From contig JACPDY010000014.1 in NCBI GenBank assembly GCA_016183775.1, positions 34,647-98,646 of the forward strand: a DNA stretch of 64,000 nt, written 5' to 3'. This stretch comes from Bacteroidota bacterium (GTDB lineage: Bacteria > Bacteroidota > Bacteroidia > JABDFU01). Position 1 is the stretch's first letter, and each line of letters begins with the position of its first letter. Of the stretch, positions 17,517-26,005 are shown in pieces. A program made the position numbers and the translations under genes. The notes under the pieces are model-generated. The model was given only the letters and a program-made list of their open reading frames with translations, was not told where the DNA came from and made no database searches.

Positions 17517-19355
17517 ATGTGTGGCATAGTAGCATATATCGGAAAAAAGGAAGCCTACCCAATATTAATAAAGGGTCTTCATCGTCTCGAGTACCGTGGA
17601 TACGATAGCTCGGGAGTGGCATTGCTTAACGGCAGCCTGAATGTATACAAATGTAAAGGCAAAGTAAGTGACCTTGAAAAATTCACGGAAGGCAAAGTAA
17701 AGACAGGCACTATTGGAATAGGTCATACACGCTGGGCTACACACGGTGAGCCAAACGATGCCAATGCCCATCCGCATTATTCAGAAAGCAAAAGCATGGT
17801 AATGATACACAATGGGATCATTGAGAACTATGCACCATTAAAAGAACAACTTAAAAAGCGCGGACATACATTTACAAGTGATACCGATACAGAGGTACTT
17901 GTTCATCTTATTGAGGATATACAACAAACAGATAAACTTAAACTTGGCGACGCGGTGCGCGTAGCATTAAACCAGGTGGTGGGGGCTTACGCAATAGTAG
18001 TGCTTTCAAAAACAAATCCCGATGAATTGATCGCGGCTAAAAAAGGAAGTCCGCTTGTGATCGGTATCGGCAGAGATGAGTTTTTTCTCGCTTCGGATGC
18101 CACGCCAATTGTTGAGTATACAAAAAACGTAGTGTACCTCGAGGATGAAGAGATCGCTTTTGTGCCGCGCAGCGGGGAGTTGAAAATAAAAACGATCAAA
18201 AATAAAGCGGTAACGCCGTATGTGCAGGAATTGCAGATACAACTGGAAGCGTTGGAAAAGGGCGGGTTTGATCACTTTATGATGAAAGAAATTTATGAGC
18301 AACCGCGTTCTATAAAGGATAGTATGCGTGGGCGCTTAAGTTCGGATAAGGGAATTGTTAACCTTGGCGGCATTGCGGATTACGAACAGAAATTTGTGAA
18401 TGCCAAGCGTATAATTATTGTAGCATGCGGAACATCCTGGCACGCGGGACTCGTAGCGGAATATCTTTTCGAAGATCTCGCGAGAATTCCGGTTGAAGTG
18501 GAATACGCGTCGGAGTTTCGTTATCGCAACCCGATCATATATGAAGACGATGTAGTGATCGCTATATCGCAATCGGGCGAAACAGCGGATACGCTCGCGG
18601 TCATTGAATTGGCAAAATCAAAAGGCGCAACCATTATAGGAGTTTGTAATGTTGTAGGATCAACCATTCCGCGCACTACACATGCGGGGTCATATACCCA
18701 CGCGGGACCTGAAATAGGAGTGGCATCAACAAAAGCGTTTACCGCGCAGGTCACGGTGCTTACACTTATGGCATTAAGTATAGCACGAAAAAAAGGAAGT
18801 ATTTCTGAATCCCGCTTCCACCAGTTATTGAATGAACTGGAGGCAATTCCTGAAAAGGTTGAAAAAGTATTAAAGACAAACGAACAGGTAAAATACATAG
18901 CTGATATTTACAAAGAATCACGCAATTTCCTTTACCTGGGCCGCGGATATACTTTCCCGGTTGCATTGGAAGGTGCCCTGAAGCTCAAGGAGATATCATA
19001 TATACATGCCGAAGGTTATCCAGCCGCTGAAATGAAGCATGGCCCGATCGCTCTCATCGATCAGGAAATGCCAGTGGTGGTTATTGCCACGAAGGGCGCC
19101 TCTTATGAAAAGGTGGTGAGTAACATACAGGAAGTGAAAGCGCGGAAAGGAAAAATCATTTCAGTTGTTACCGAGGGAGACATTGTTGTAAAGGGCTTGG
19201 CTGATTTTACCATTGAGATACCGGAAACGGATGAAATATTGGTGCCGCTAATTTCTGTAGTCCCATTGCAGCTATTATCCTACCACGTTGCTGTAATGCG
19301 CGGCTGTAATGTTGACCAGCCAAGGAATCTGGCGAAGTCGGTTACCGTAGAGTAG
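17517..19355 (+). CDS. glmS: Glutamine-fructose-6-phosphate aminotransferase (isomerizing)
   Basis: A 612-residue enzyme that makes glucosamine 6-phosphate, the first step to UDP-GlcNAc for peptidoglycan and lipopolysaccharide. The mature N-terminus is the catalytic Cys2 (MCGIVAYIG). HRLEYRGYDSSGVALL and GHTRWATHG mark the Ntn glutaminase domain. Two SIS sugar-isomerase domains follow (VACGTSWHAGLVAEYL; FLYLGRGYTFPVALEGALKLKE), and it ends in the conserved QPRNLAKSVTVE. Length is exactly typical. No glmS ribozyme-like leader is present, since the start lies three bases after the DUF4270 stop. Confidence 0.97.
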   Translation: MCGIVAYIGKKEAYPILIKGLHRLEYRGYDSSGVALLNGSLNVYKCKGKVSDLEKFTEGKVKTGTIGIGHTRWATHGEPNDANAHPHYSESKSMVMIHNGIIENYAPLKEQLKKRGHTFTSDTDTEVLVHLIEDIQQTDKLKLGDAVRVALNQVVGAYAIVVLSKTNPDELIAAKKGSPLVIGIGRDEFFLASDATPIVEYTKNVVYLEDEEIAFVPRSGELKIKTIKNKAVTPYVQELQIQLEALEKGGFDHFMMKEIYEQPRSIKDSMRGRLSSDKGIVNLGGIADYEQKFVNAKRIIIVACGTSWHAGLVAEYLFEDLARIPVEVEYASEFRYRNPIIYEDDVVIAISQSGETADTLAVIELAKSKGATIIGVCNVVGSTIPRTTHAGSYTHAGPEIGVASTKAFTAQVTVLTLMALSIARKKGSISESRFHQLLNELEAIPEKVEKVLKTNEQVKYIADIYKESRNFLYLGRGYTFPVALEGALKLKEISYIHAEGYPAAEMKHGPIALIDQEMPVVVIATKGASYEKVVSNIQEVKARKGKIISVVTEGDIVVKGLADFTIEIPETDEILVPLISVVPLQLLSYHVAVMRGCNVDQPRNLAKSVTVE

Positions 19356-19426
19356 CAAGAGGAGCGGTCGAAAAAATAGCGTAAATATAGGGGGAGAGCT
19401 TTATTGCAGATTTTGAAATTGCCATC

Positions 19427-19456
19427 ATTTGTAGTACATTAGTGCTAAAATTTGTA
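19427..19456. promoter_or_regulatory. Candidate operator upstream of the XRE-S24 repressor
   Basis: TAGTAC-ATTA-GTGCTA is an imperfect palindrome (one mismatch between arms) flanked by two copies of TTTGTAG at about 19427 and 19450. It ends a few bases before the ATG at 19460. Position and symmetry suggest an autoregulatory site for the LexA-like protein it precedes. Confidence 0.45.
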
Positions 19457-19459
19457 GCA

Positions 19460-20224
19460 ATGTCAAAAATAGCAAAGAACATCAGACACCTGAGGGCCCT
19501 TGAAAATATGTCGCAAGAGCAGCTTGCCGACGAATTAAAGATCACACGGTCCAGGTTAGGATCGTACGAAGAGGGCAGAAGCGAGCCGAGCATAGAAATG
19601 CTCATTAAATTATCCGTCTATTTTCATGTGGCCATCGACGCGATGGTAAAAGTTGATCTTACAAAGACCCAGCTTAACACGTTAATGGAAATTGAAAACA
19701 ATCGGACGTTATTTCCAATTTATTTAGACAAAGAAGGCAACGATCTGATAGAAGTTGTGCCCGCGAGGGCCGCGGCCGGCTACCTGAATGGGTATGCGGA
19801 TCCTGAGTATTTCGAAAGTTTGCCTAAAATGAATCTCCCTTTTATTCCTGTAGGAAAGCACAGGGCCTTTTCCATCAAAGGCGATTCCATGCCTCCGTTA
19901 AAAGATGGCTCATATGTAGTAGGCAAATATGTTGAATCATTAAAAGACATTAAGAACGCCCGGACATACGTATTGCTCACAAAGCACGATGGCATTGTGT
20001 ACAAGCGTGTATTCAATAATATAAAAAAGGACGGCACATTAATATTACATTCTGATAACCCGCTTTACCAGCCTTACCCCGTTCATTTGCACGATGTGCT
20101 TGAAGTATGGGAGTTTACCTGCTGTCTTAATTTATCCGACAGCAAACCCGACGAACTGAATATGAATAGTATAATGACCATGCTCCGGAGTATGAAGGTG
20201 GAGCTGGCGAGTATAAAAAAGTAG
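19460..20224 (+). CDS. XRE-family repressor with S24 (LexA-like) domain
   Basis: A 254-residue regulator. The N-terminal HTH (IAKNIRHLRALENMSQEQLA, then ITRSRLGSYEEGR) is XRE type. The C-terminal half is an S24 self-cleaving domain with Ser143 in IKGDSMPPL and Lys182 in VYKRV. An Ala-Gly pair at 106-107 (RAAAGY) fits the autocleavage site. Such proteins are inactivated after DNA damage, when RecA stimulates cleavage. ATG at 19460 is chosen over an upstream GTG. The next gene encodes a DNA nuclease, which supports a repair link. Confidence 0.9.
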   Translation: MSKIAKNIRHLRALENMSQEQLADELKITRSRLGSYEEGRSEPSIEMLIKLSVYFHVAIDAMVKVDLTKTQLNTLMEIENNRTLFPIYLDKEGNDLIEVVPARAAAGYLNGYADPEYFESLPKMNLPFIPVGKHRAFSIKGDSMPPLKDGSYVVGKYVESLKDIKNARTYVLLTKHDGIVYKRVFNNIKKDGTLILHSDNPLYQPYPVHLHDVLEVWEFTCCLNLSDSKPDELNMNSIMTMLRSMKVELASIKK

Positions 20225-20291
20225 GAAAATTGTAAAAACAAAAGATCTTTACATAATATGACCTTCTTCTATATTCAGAAAAAATATATTG

Positions 20292-20400
20292 TTACGTGAG
20301 CGTTGGAAGCGACAAAACGCGATGCCGCGTAGCTTTGTGTGGAGGAATCGTTTTGTCTTGATTTCTTTTGTTACTTTTCTTGATCAAGCAAGAAAAGTAA
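20292..20400. repeat. Dispersed hairpin element before the exonuclease gene
   Basis: TTACTTTTCTTG (20371-20382) and CAAGAAAAGTAA (20389-20400) form a perfect 12-bp stem with a six-base loop. The preceding GCGACAAAACGCGATGCCGC to TTGTTAC sequence has the look of spacer repeats common in Bacteroidota, whose translation gives spurious FVTFLDQAR-like peptides. It lies in the 260-base gap between two genes. Confidence 0.55.
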
Positions 20401-20484
20401 GTGTGGGATTTTTTAGAATAAGCGATTTCAAAGCCACCAGATAATTTCGATATCGTATAAATTTTTTCCATCAAACCCTGAATA

Positions 20485-21849
20485 GTGTTCGCCATCATCG
20501 ACATAGAAACCACCGGCGGTTCCTACACCGCCAGCCGCATCACCGAAATTGCAGTCATCATACACGATGGTTTAAGTGTGGTGGATAAATTTACAACACT
20601 CATTAACCCAGAAGTAAAGATTCCGTATCATATTACACGCCTTACCGGCATCAGCAACGAAATGGTGGCCGATGCGCCCAGGTTCTACGATATTGCCAAA
20701 CAACTTATTGAGTTTACAAAGGATAAAATATTTGTCGCGCATAATGTGGGATTTGATTATGGGTTTATCCGGCAGGAATACAAAAGTCTGGGATATGATT
20801 TTGCACTACCAAAATTATGTACAGTACAGCTAAGCCGTAAATTATTGCCCGGCAAACGTTCATACAGTTTAGGTAATTTGTGCGATGAGTTAAATATTGG
20901 AAATAAAGCACGGCACAGAGCTGAGGGTGATGCCATTGCCACAACCGAATTGTTTGAACTGCTACTTCGGGTAAAGAACGAACATCCCCAATACAAAAAT
21001 TTCGGAATTGAGCAATTGACCCGTAAAGTGTCTTTTGCCAAAAGCAACGCGCTCATTGAAAAATTGCCGGAAGAAACAGGCGTGTATTATTTCTACAACG
21101 ATAAAGGAGATATTATTTATATAGGCAAAAGTAATAATATGCGCCAGCGCGCCTTGTCGCATTTCAGGAACAGTACGAGTAAAAAAGCCATTAACTTAAT
21201 GAACAGCATTGTGAATGTTGATTTTACTGTTACCGGCAGCGAGTTGGTTGCCTTGTTGTTAGAGTCGAACGAAATAAAAATACACAAGCCTTTGTTTAAC
21301 CATGCCAAACGGCGTTCCGCATTTAATTATGGCATTGAAGCATTTGATGATCTGAATGGGTATAAAAACTTAAGGGTAATTAAAGTCACAAATGAATCTT
21401 CACCAATTGCCTCTTTCACTACACACGATGCCGCTAAGGATTATTTACATGAATTGGTGAATGAATACACCCTTTGCCAGAAACTCTCCGGTCTGTATGA
21501 CTCACAGGCCGCGTGTTTTAATTACCGGTTAAAACAATGCAATGGAGCATGTATAAACCAGGAATCTCCTGAAACATATAACAAGCGGGTTATTCAGGCT
21601 ATTGAATCAGCAGGTTTAAATAACCGTTCCTTTTTTATGTTCGACAAGGGAAGAACTGTAAATGAAAATTCCATTGTTCAGGTTCGGAATGGAAAATACA
21701 TTGGGTTCGGTTATATTGATAAAAGCGAAAGTGTTTCGGAGATTGAAATGCTTGAAAGGTACATTACAAAATATCCCGATAACAGAGATGCGCATCAAAT
21801 CATCAAATCATTTTACATGAATAGAAAAATCAAGAAGATTAAGTGTTAA
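20485..21849 (+). CDS. DnaQ-like exonuclease fused to GIY-YIG (UvrC-like) nuclease
   Basis: A 454-residue two-nuclease fusion. The N-terminal half is a DEDDh 3'-5' exonuclease: FAIIDIETTG (Asp6, Glu8), AHNVGFDYGF (86-94) and HRAEGDA (144-150). The middle is a GIY-YIG domain: GVYYFYNDKGDIIYIGKSNN near 199-218 with Arg220. A C-terminal region has a Cys-bearing stretch (CLKQCNGACI-like, KQCNGACINQES) related to UvrC. It probably acts in excision repair or damage processing, like Cho/UvrC proteins. GTG is the start because an in-frame TGA ends at 20481. The XRE-S24 gene upstream may control it. Confidence 0.9.
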   Translation: MFAIIDIETTGGSYTASRITEIAVIIHDGLSVVDKFTTLINPEVKIPYHITRLTGISNEMVADAPRFYDIAKQLIEFTKDKIFVAHNVGFDYGFIRQEYKSLGYDFALPKLCTVQLSRKLLPGKRSYSLGNLCDELNIGNKARHRAEGDAIATTELFELLLRVKNEHPQYKNFGIEQLTRKVSFAKSNALIEKLPEETGVYYFYNDKGDIIYIGKSNNMRQRALSHFRNSTSKKAINLMNSIVNVDFTVTGSELVALLLESNEIKIHKPLFNHAKRRSAFNYGIEAFDDLNGYKNLRVIKVTNESSPIASFTTHDAAKDYLHELVNEYTLCQKLSGLYDSQAACFNYRLKQCNGACINQESPETYNKRVIQAIESAGLNNRSFFMFDKGRTVNENSIVQVRNGKYIGFGYIDKSESVSEIEMLERYITKYPDNRDAHQIIKSFYMNRKIKKIKC

Positions 21850-21850
21850 A

Positions 21851-22060
21851 ATGAAAAACACCAGCAAACTCAAAAATATACTTCAGCTGTACACTATATC
21901 CCTCGATATGGACGAGGATAGTAATTTTTATTTAACCGTAATAAGTAAGAGAACAAAAGTTGTGGAAACCTTTATTGACAGATCTTATTCTGTTGTTATC
22001 GGAAAGGCATTCAGTCACATGAAGAAGGAGATGAAAAAACTTCTGTTGATGGACAGATGA
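21851..22060 (+). CDS. Small hypothetical protein
   Basis: A 69-residue, mildly basic soluble protein with no recognised domain. It begins one base after the exonuclease stop, so it is probably translated from the same message. Composition is ordinary, with a predicted strand-rich middle (FYLTVISKRTKVVETFI) and a Lys-rich helical end. I cannot name a family. Confidence 0.6.
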   Translation: MKNTSKLKNILQLYTISLDMDEDSNFYLTVISKRTKVVETFIDRSYSVVIGKAFSHMKKEMKKLLLMDR

Positions 22061-22140
22061 GTTACCGGAAAACTACATCGCCTGTTTTGCAGGTGTATTT
22101 ATTATTTTGTAATTTGAGCTTCAAATAAAACCAACCGAAA

Positions 22141-22572
22141 ATGATACGATCCATAACATGTTTTTTAGCATTCATTACACTAACATGCATAAGCAGCGCA
22201 CAGGATACTGCAGGTGTTAAAACGGTCATATTCCCCAGGGAAAAGCCAACGCATGCTACCAATGACGCTCCATCTTCACGTTTTACGCCAATACCTGATG
22301 AGATCACTCTTGTTGATTCTATTGTAAAGGCCCACATTAAAGAAAAATTTCCACAGGCAACAACTGTGCAGGTAGATAAGTATTACAGGCAATACTATGG
22401 TTCTATTATGATGTCGCAGAGAATAGTTTATGTAAATGCCTGCTGTACCAAACCGGAAAAATTTTTCGAAGAAATGTATTTTGTTAAAGGCGGCGGGAAT
22501 TGCTATTTCACGGCAAGGGTAAACCTGCAGAGTAAAAAGATCATGTCGTTCAAGTTTAATGCAGCCAAGTAA
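22141..22572 (+). CDS. Secreted hypothetical protein
   Basis: A 143-residue protein with a signal peptide (residues 1-20, cleavage near ISSA-QD). The mature part has a conserved-looking core (QRIVYVNACCTKPEKFFEEM, then FVKGGGNCYFTARVNLQSKK) with several Cys. I do not recognise a named family. Downstream is a hairpin that serves the opposite-strand tRNA. Confidence 0.65.
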   Translation: MIRSITCFLAFITLTCISSAQDTAGVKTVIFPREKPTHATNDAPSSRFTPIPDEITLVDSIVKAHIKEKFPQATTVQVDKYYRQYYGSIMMSQRIVYVNACCTKPEKFFEEMYFVKGGGNCYFTARVNLQSKKIMSFKFNAAK

Positions 22573-22606
22573 AAAAGCCATTTAGCTATATATGGCTAAA
22601 TGACTT
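22571..22606 (-). terminator. Terminator of the tRNA-Lys transcript
   Basis: Read on the minus strand, an 11-bp stem with one mismatch (22595-22606 with 22575-22586) is followed by a run of six T at 22576-22571. It lies 11 bases after the tRNA 3' end and also follows the plus-strand gene ending at 22572, so it separates two convergent units. Confidence 0.65.
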
Positions 22607-22616
22607 GTTAAGAGTG

Positions 22617-22687
22617 TGACCTGCGGAGGCTCGAACTCCCGACCCGGTGATTAAGAGTCAACTGCTCTACCACTGAGCTACCGAGTC
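22617..22687 (-). tRNA. tRNA-Lys(CTT), imperfect stems
   Basis: On the minus strand the D-arm (GCTC..GAGC), an anticodon loop CTCTTAA (anticodon CTT, Lys) and the T-loop TTCGAGC are clear. The acceptor 5' strand GACTCGG pairs poorly with the 3' side, the T-stem is short by one base (71 nt in all instead of 72), and one anticodon-stem pair is mismatched. It may be a functional but odd tRNA, a decaying copy, or hold an assembly error. Confidence 0.7.
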
Positions 22688-22830
22688 AACTTGATTTTTT
22701 GTTAAAATCAGGGCTCTAAAGGTAATAATTTTCCATAATATTAGATTTTTCATCCTCCATGTTTGCAAAAATCAGCATAAAGTATTGAAATGATTTTTTC
22801 ATAAACATAACCACCGGTTTTGGTAGTTTA

Positions 22831-22846
22831 TTCCCCATAGTGGGAT
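22831..22846 (+). promoter_or_regulatory. Shared stress-island palindrome, site 1
   Basis: TTCCCCATAGTGGGAT, an inverted TTCCC-N6-GGGAT, lies 155 bases before the DUF892 start and is followed by AACTTTTGCAC. It is 13/16 identical to the site at 25813-25828. The 22688-23001 interval contains no gene. Confidence 0.5.
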
Positions 22847-23001
22847 AACTTTTGCACAATATTTTTTAAGATAACGCAAGGAGAATCGTGAAATAGCCTT
22901 GGAATAAGGTTTTCCGGACGAACGTTGTTTTGGTATTCTTCTTGAATAAAGAAATCTGAAATTCTTAACCAGTATTATTAACGCTATAAATACAGAACAA
23001 A

Positions 23002-23577
23002 ATGAAATCAAATAGAAATTCAAAAAATGAAGATCGCACAAGTAAAAAAAATACGCAGGATGCAGTTTCTTCACAGGACGATACAAGTCAGGGTTTGCGT
23101 GAGTTATTTGAAGATGAATTAAAGGACATATATTGGGCTGAAAAGGCCTTGGTTAAGGCAATTCCCAAAATGATAAAGGAATCGACTTCTGAGGAATTAG
23201 CAGCAGCACTCTCTGACCACCTTTCTGTTACGAAGGAACAGGTAAGCCGGGTGGAAGAAATTTTTGATTCAATTGGCGCTCCAGCCGAGGTAAAGAAATG
23301 TGAAGCGATGGCTGGTTTAATTAAGGAGAGTGAGCAAATTATGAAATATAGCGAAAAGGGATTCGTACGTGATGCCGGTATTATTTCGGCAGCTCAGAAA
23401 GTGGAACATTATGAAATAGCCAGTTATGGAACGCTTGCTGCGTTTGCAAAAATATTAGGTGAAAACAAGGCTGTCACATTGCTTAACGAAACACTTAATG
23501 AAGAAAAAGAAGCTGATGAGAGACTTTCTGAAATTGCAGAATCTTCCATTAATATTGAAGCAGTTAATGCAGAGTAG
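23002..23577 (+). CDS. Ferritin-like DUF892 (YciF-type) stress protein
   Basis: A 191-residue four-helix ferritin-like protein of the DUF892/YciF family. After a polar N-terminal tail, GLRELFEDELKDIYWAEKAL (near residues 30-49) is the family start, and EHYEIASYGTLAAFA the second metal-site helix. Conserved Glu/His residues could bind a di-iron centre. YciF is induced by osmotic and other stress in enterobacteria. The palindrome at 22831 lies upstream, and the next gene is probably in the same transcript. Confidence 0.9.
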   Translation: MKSNRNSKNEDRTSKKNTQDAVSSQDDTSQGLRELFEDELKDIYWAEKALVKAIPKMIKESTSEELAAALSDHLSVTKEQVSRVEEIFDSIGAPAEVKKCEAMAGLIKESEQIMKYSEKGFVRDAGIISAAQKVEHYEIASYGTLAAFAKILGENKAVTLLNETLNEEKEADERLSEIAESSINIEAVNAE

Positions 23578-23645
23578 ATAATAACATATAAATTTTTCGA
23601 GTACCAAATAATCAATTTAATTAAACAATTTAAAACCTAAACAAA

Positions 23646-23948
23646 ATGTCAGAAAATCAAAAAGACCAACGGTTTCAAAACAATCCAAATGGTCAACAAC
23701 AAAATCAAAAAGGTCAACAAAATCAAGCTAACCGTAATCAACGTGAAGTTACTGCTGAGGAAGAAAGAACTAACACTTCAGAGACAGAAAACGAAGATCT
23801 AGGTACTTCAATGCCTGGTCGTGAAGGCAAAACTCCCGTTGCAGGACAAGAGAACCGCCAGGGAGGGACTAAAACTTCAGGTGAGAGCCGGGATTATAGT
23901 TCGAGTTACAACCAGAGTAGTCAAAGCAGTGGAAAGCAAAGTAAATAA
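23646..23948 (+). CDS. Disordered hydrophilic protein
   Basis: A 100-residue protein without Cys, Trp or hydrophobic segments. It is dominated by Gln, Asn, Gly, Ser, Glu and Lys (NPNGQQQNQKGQQNQANRNQ) and therefore almost surely unfolded. It follows DUF892 by 68 bases and ends before a strong terminator. The composition resembles hydrophilins made under desiccation or osmotic stress; that role is inferred. Confidence 0.7.
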   Translation: MSENQKDQRFQNNPNGQQQNQKGQQNQANRNQREVTAEEERTNTSETENEDLGTSMPGREGKTPVAGQENRQGGTKTSGESRDYSSSYNQSSQSSGKQSK

Positions 23949-23960
23949 GCTACCGTGGAG

Positions 23961-23999
23961 GGCATAGCGCCGGTTTGTACCCCGGCGTTATGCCTTAAC
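23961..23999 (+). terminator. Terminator after the DUF892 operon
   Basis: GGCATAGCGCCGG (23961-23973) pairs with CCGGCGTTATGCC (23982-23994) with one wobble. The stem is GC-rich and lies 12 bases after the stop codon of the disordered protein gene. Confidence 0.65.
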
Positions 24000-24570
24000 T
24001 ATTTTACATAGCAAAATAATTGTGTTGTCCGCTTCCTGAAGGAAGTGTCTATATAAATAAATTCAAGAATTTGGTTAGATATTTAATTTGATAGGATAAT
24101 AGTCTCCAATCACAATTAAATAACACAAATTAACTTGAGTTTGTTCCCGCGATTTTCACTCGTTTGGATTATTCGGTATATGATTAATCTAAAGCGGGTG
24201 ATTTCGTGTATATAATTATTTTGTGTATGATAGAGGTTATATCGAATTAGATTATTATATACATTTTCAAAAAAATATATGGAAAAACCTGACCGGCAGG
24301 TATAGAGTTTTCGTGTTTTGGTGGCCAAAATCAAATTGCCACTAAAGCACAAAAACACTAAATCCCACAAAAGGCGTATTCAAGATAAATTCTAATATTT
24401 CCCCTAAAAAAATTTTGATAGTACTTGGGTTGAGAGTTGGAAAACAAAAAAAGAAAGTTTACTCCTTAAAATAAAATTTATTTACTTAATCAATAGTCCA
24501 GTAATTTTAACGCTAAATATGCAGTTTGTTCATTTAGACTATTGTTAACAACAGTAGATTTATTTATAAA
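23995..24570. other. AT-rich gap without a supported gene
   Basis: This 576-base stretch has no ORF with coding character; the longest minus-strand frame (24116-24370) is low in complexity and lacks a family. A small CTTCCTGAAGGAAG hairpin lies near 24035. I see no promoter or RNA structure I can support. Confidence 0.6.
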
Positions 24571-25020
24571 TTATCGATCCTCGGTAGGAACTAGAGCTTC
24601 AGTGTGAGTGGGAGGATAATTGCCGGAATCATGTCGGTTAATGAACCGCTTAATAAAGTTGTTTAAAGAATTGAAAATCGAAGTAGAATATTTATCTAAC
24701 ACCGGTACAGCCACTTTTTCAATTATTACCGATGAAAGGAATCCTTTTAAAGATGTTGATCTGCCAAATATTCTACCAATGAAGTAACTTGCCCAGGCAT
24801 TTAAGCTTATACTTTTCAGGTCCCTCTTCACCTCATTGTTTTGTGAAAGCTTATGTAATAAATTATCTAAAATAGTTAAGGGATGAATTGTATAATAAAT
24901 TTCCTTAATACCTTTTTTGAGTTCTTGTTCCTGATCGTATTTTTGAACTCTCAATTGCATAATTCTGCGTTGAAGATCAATATAATTATTGATCGCCTTT
25001 TTTTCAGTGCCTGTTGTCAT
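24571..25020 (-). CDS. Hypothetical protein of a YtxH/holin-type stress cluster
   Basis: A 149-residue protein. An N-terminal amphipathic helix rich in Gln, Arg and Lys (YIDLQRRIMQLRVQKYDQEQ) is followed by a moderately hydrophobic centre (NAWASYFIGRIF, then LSSVIIEKVAVPVL) that may bind a membrane. No named domain is apparent. It lies 12 bases after the holin-like gene and the two are likely co-transcribed. Homologous triplets (YtxH, holin-like, this protein) occur in other Bacteroidota as far as I recall. Confidence 0.65.
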   Translation of the reverse strand: MTTGTEKKAINNYIDLQRRIMQLRVQKYDQEQELKKGIKEIYYTIHPLTILDNLLHKLSQNNEVKRDLKSISLNAWASYFIGRIFGRSTSLKGFLSSVIIEKVAVPVLDKYSTSIFNSLNNFIKRFINRHDSGNYPPTHTEALVPTEDR

Positions 25021-25032
25021 AAAGCATTATTT

Positions 25033-25383
25033 TTAAAACTGGTCTTCCTTACATATTTCTTTAATAATCTTATTTTGGAGGGGCTTTTCCAGCAGCATCT
25101 TTCTGAAACAGATCATAATTATGCTTAAAGCAAGATAAGCTCCTCCAACAATAAGAAATCCTTCATAATCATTATTGAGAACAGAGGAAATGTATAATGC
25201 AGCAGCAAAGCTTAGAAAAACAACACTTAAAATTATAACGGGAATAATTAAAAACCGGGAAACAATTCTTGATATGTTAACCGAAACCTTTTCGGAAATT
25301 TTTAAAACCGTTAAATCATAACAGGTATCTATATATCTCTTAAATTTATCCAGTATATTTTCAAATGGCTGTTCGTACTGCAT
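25033..25383 (-). CDS. Phage holin family-like membrane protein
   Basis: A 116-residue protein with two transmembrane helices (about residues 42-66 and 74-92), in the pattern of the Phage_holin_3_6-like family, which despite the name is a common chromosomal stress protein. An amphipathic N-terminal segment (YIDTCYDLTVLKISEKVSVN) precedes them. It lies 44 bases downstream of a broken YtxH gene and upstream of the hypothetical protein. There is no lysis gene nearby, so a phage role is unlikely. Confidence 0.75.
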   Translation of the reverse strand: MQYEQPFENILDKFKRYIDTCYDLTVLKISEKVSVNISRIVSRFLIIPVIILSVVFLSFAAALYISSVLNNDYEGFLIVGGAYLALSIIMICFRKMLLEKPLQNKIIKEICKEDQF

Positions 25384-25427
25384 AAAACATTTTTTAAATA
25401 AATAATAATTGAATTGTTTATTTACAG

Positions 25428-25639
25428 CTATACCCTGGAATACTGTTCCGCTGATGACTTTTGTTGATCTGCTTTACCATTGGCAGATTTCTTTAATTCA
25501 TCTTCAGCTCTTTCTCCAAAACTTTCTACTTTGTCTTTAAATTTTCCAGCTTTGCTTTTTAAATTATCCGTCAGGTCTTTGCTGCGCCAATTGCTGCTCC
25601 GAATAATAACGCACCGATAGTTTTTCCATAATTTTCCAT
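25428..25639 (-). pseudogene. Broken YtxH-domain gene
   Basis: The minus strand encodes MENYGKTIGALLFGAAIGAA and then, in another frame, KDLTDNLKSKAGKFKDKVES onward to SAEQYSRV and a stop. Both halves are typical of YtxH proteins, but the LGILFAPxxG..TRKK block that normally links them is missing, and the frame breaks near 25578-25582. The intact version would be a small membrane-anchored general stress protein. An internal deletion with frameshift is the simplest reading; a sequence error could add to it. Confidence 0.7.
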
Positions 25640-25796
25640 GTTTTCATTTTTTTAAGCCTTCCCTGTAAATCAGTTAAAGGCGAGTTAATTAATAGTTTTA
25701 TCCTTATATATTCTTCAATATTGTGCCACAATCTGTTTGTTTTATAAATGCATCATTAATAGGTAATTAGAGAAAAACAAATCAGTTACAGAAATA

Positions 25797-25828
25797 ACAC
25801 TGGGGAAACCTTTTCCCCAGTGTGGGAA
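25797..25828 (-). promoter_or_regulatory. Shared stress-island palindrome, site 2, within a hairpin
   Basis: TTCCCCAGTGTGGGAA (25813-25828) is an inverted TTCCC-N6-GGGAA. It overlaps a perfect 12-bp hairpin (25797-25808 with 25812-25823). It is 173 bases upstream of the broken YtxH gene on the minus strand. The 25640-26005 gap holds no gene. Confidence 0.5.
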
Positions 25829-26005
25829 GTTTGATAATTACCAGCTTTCAGAATGTGATATATTTTTATTTTCATTGGAATCGGTTAGAGAGCATTTATC
25901 TGCAAATCTTATTCCTTCGGATCTGTAATTATTGTAGTGATGTATAAAATAAGCATAGCTAATAAAAATGTAGCAAAATGTGATAATCCTAAATTGAACT
26001 TTTGG

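Noticed and set aside
20292..20513. Minus-strand frame across the hairpin element
   Set aside because: It translates a common intergenic repeat and overlaps the exonuclease start; no real gene.
22799..23086. Minus-strand frame overlapping the DUF892 start
   Set aside because: It runs through the palindrome and antisense to DUF892; composition is not protein-like.
24116..24370. Minus-strand frame of 84 residues in the AT-rich gap
   Set aside because: It lacks family signals and ribosome site, and AT-rich sequence gives such frames by chance.
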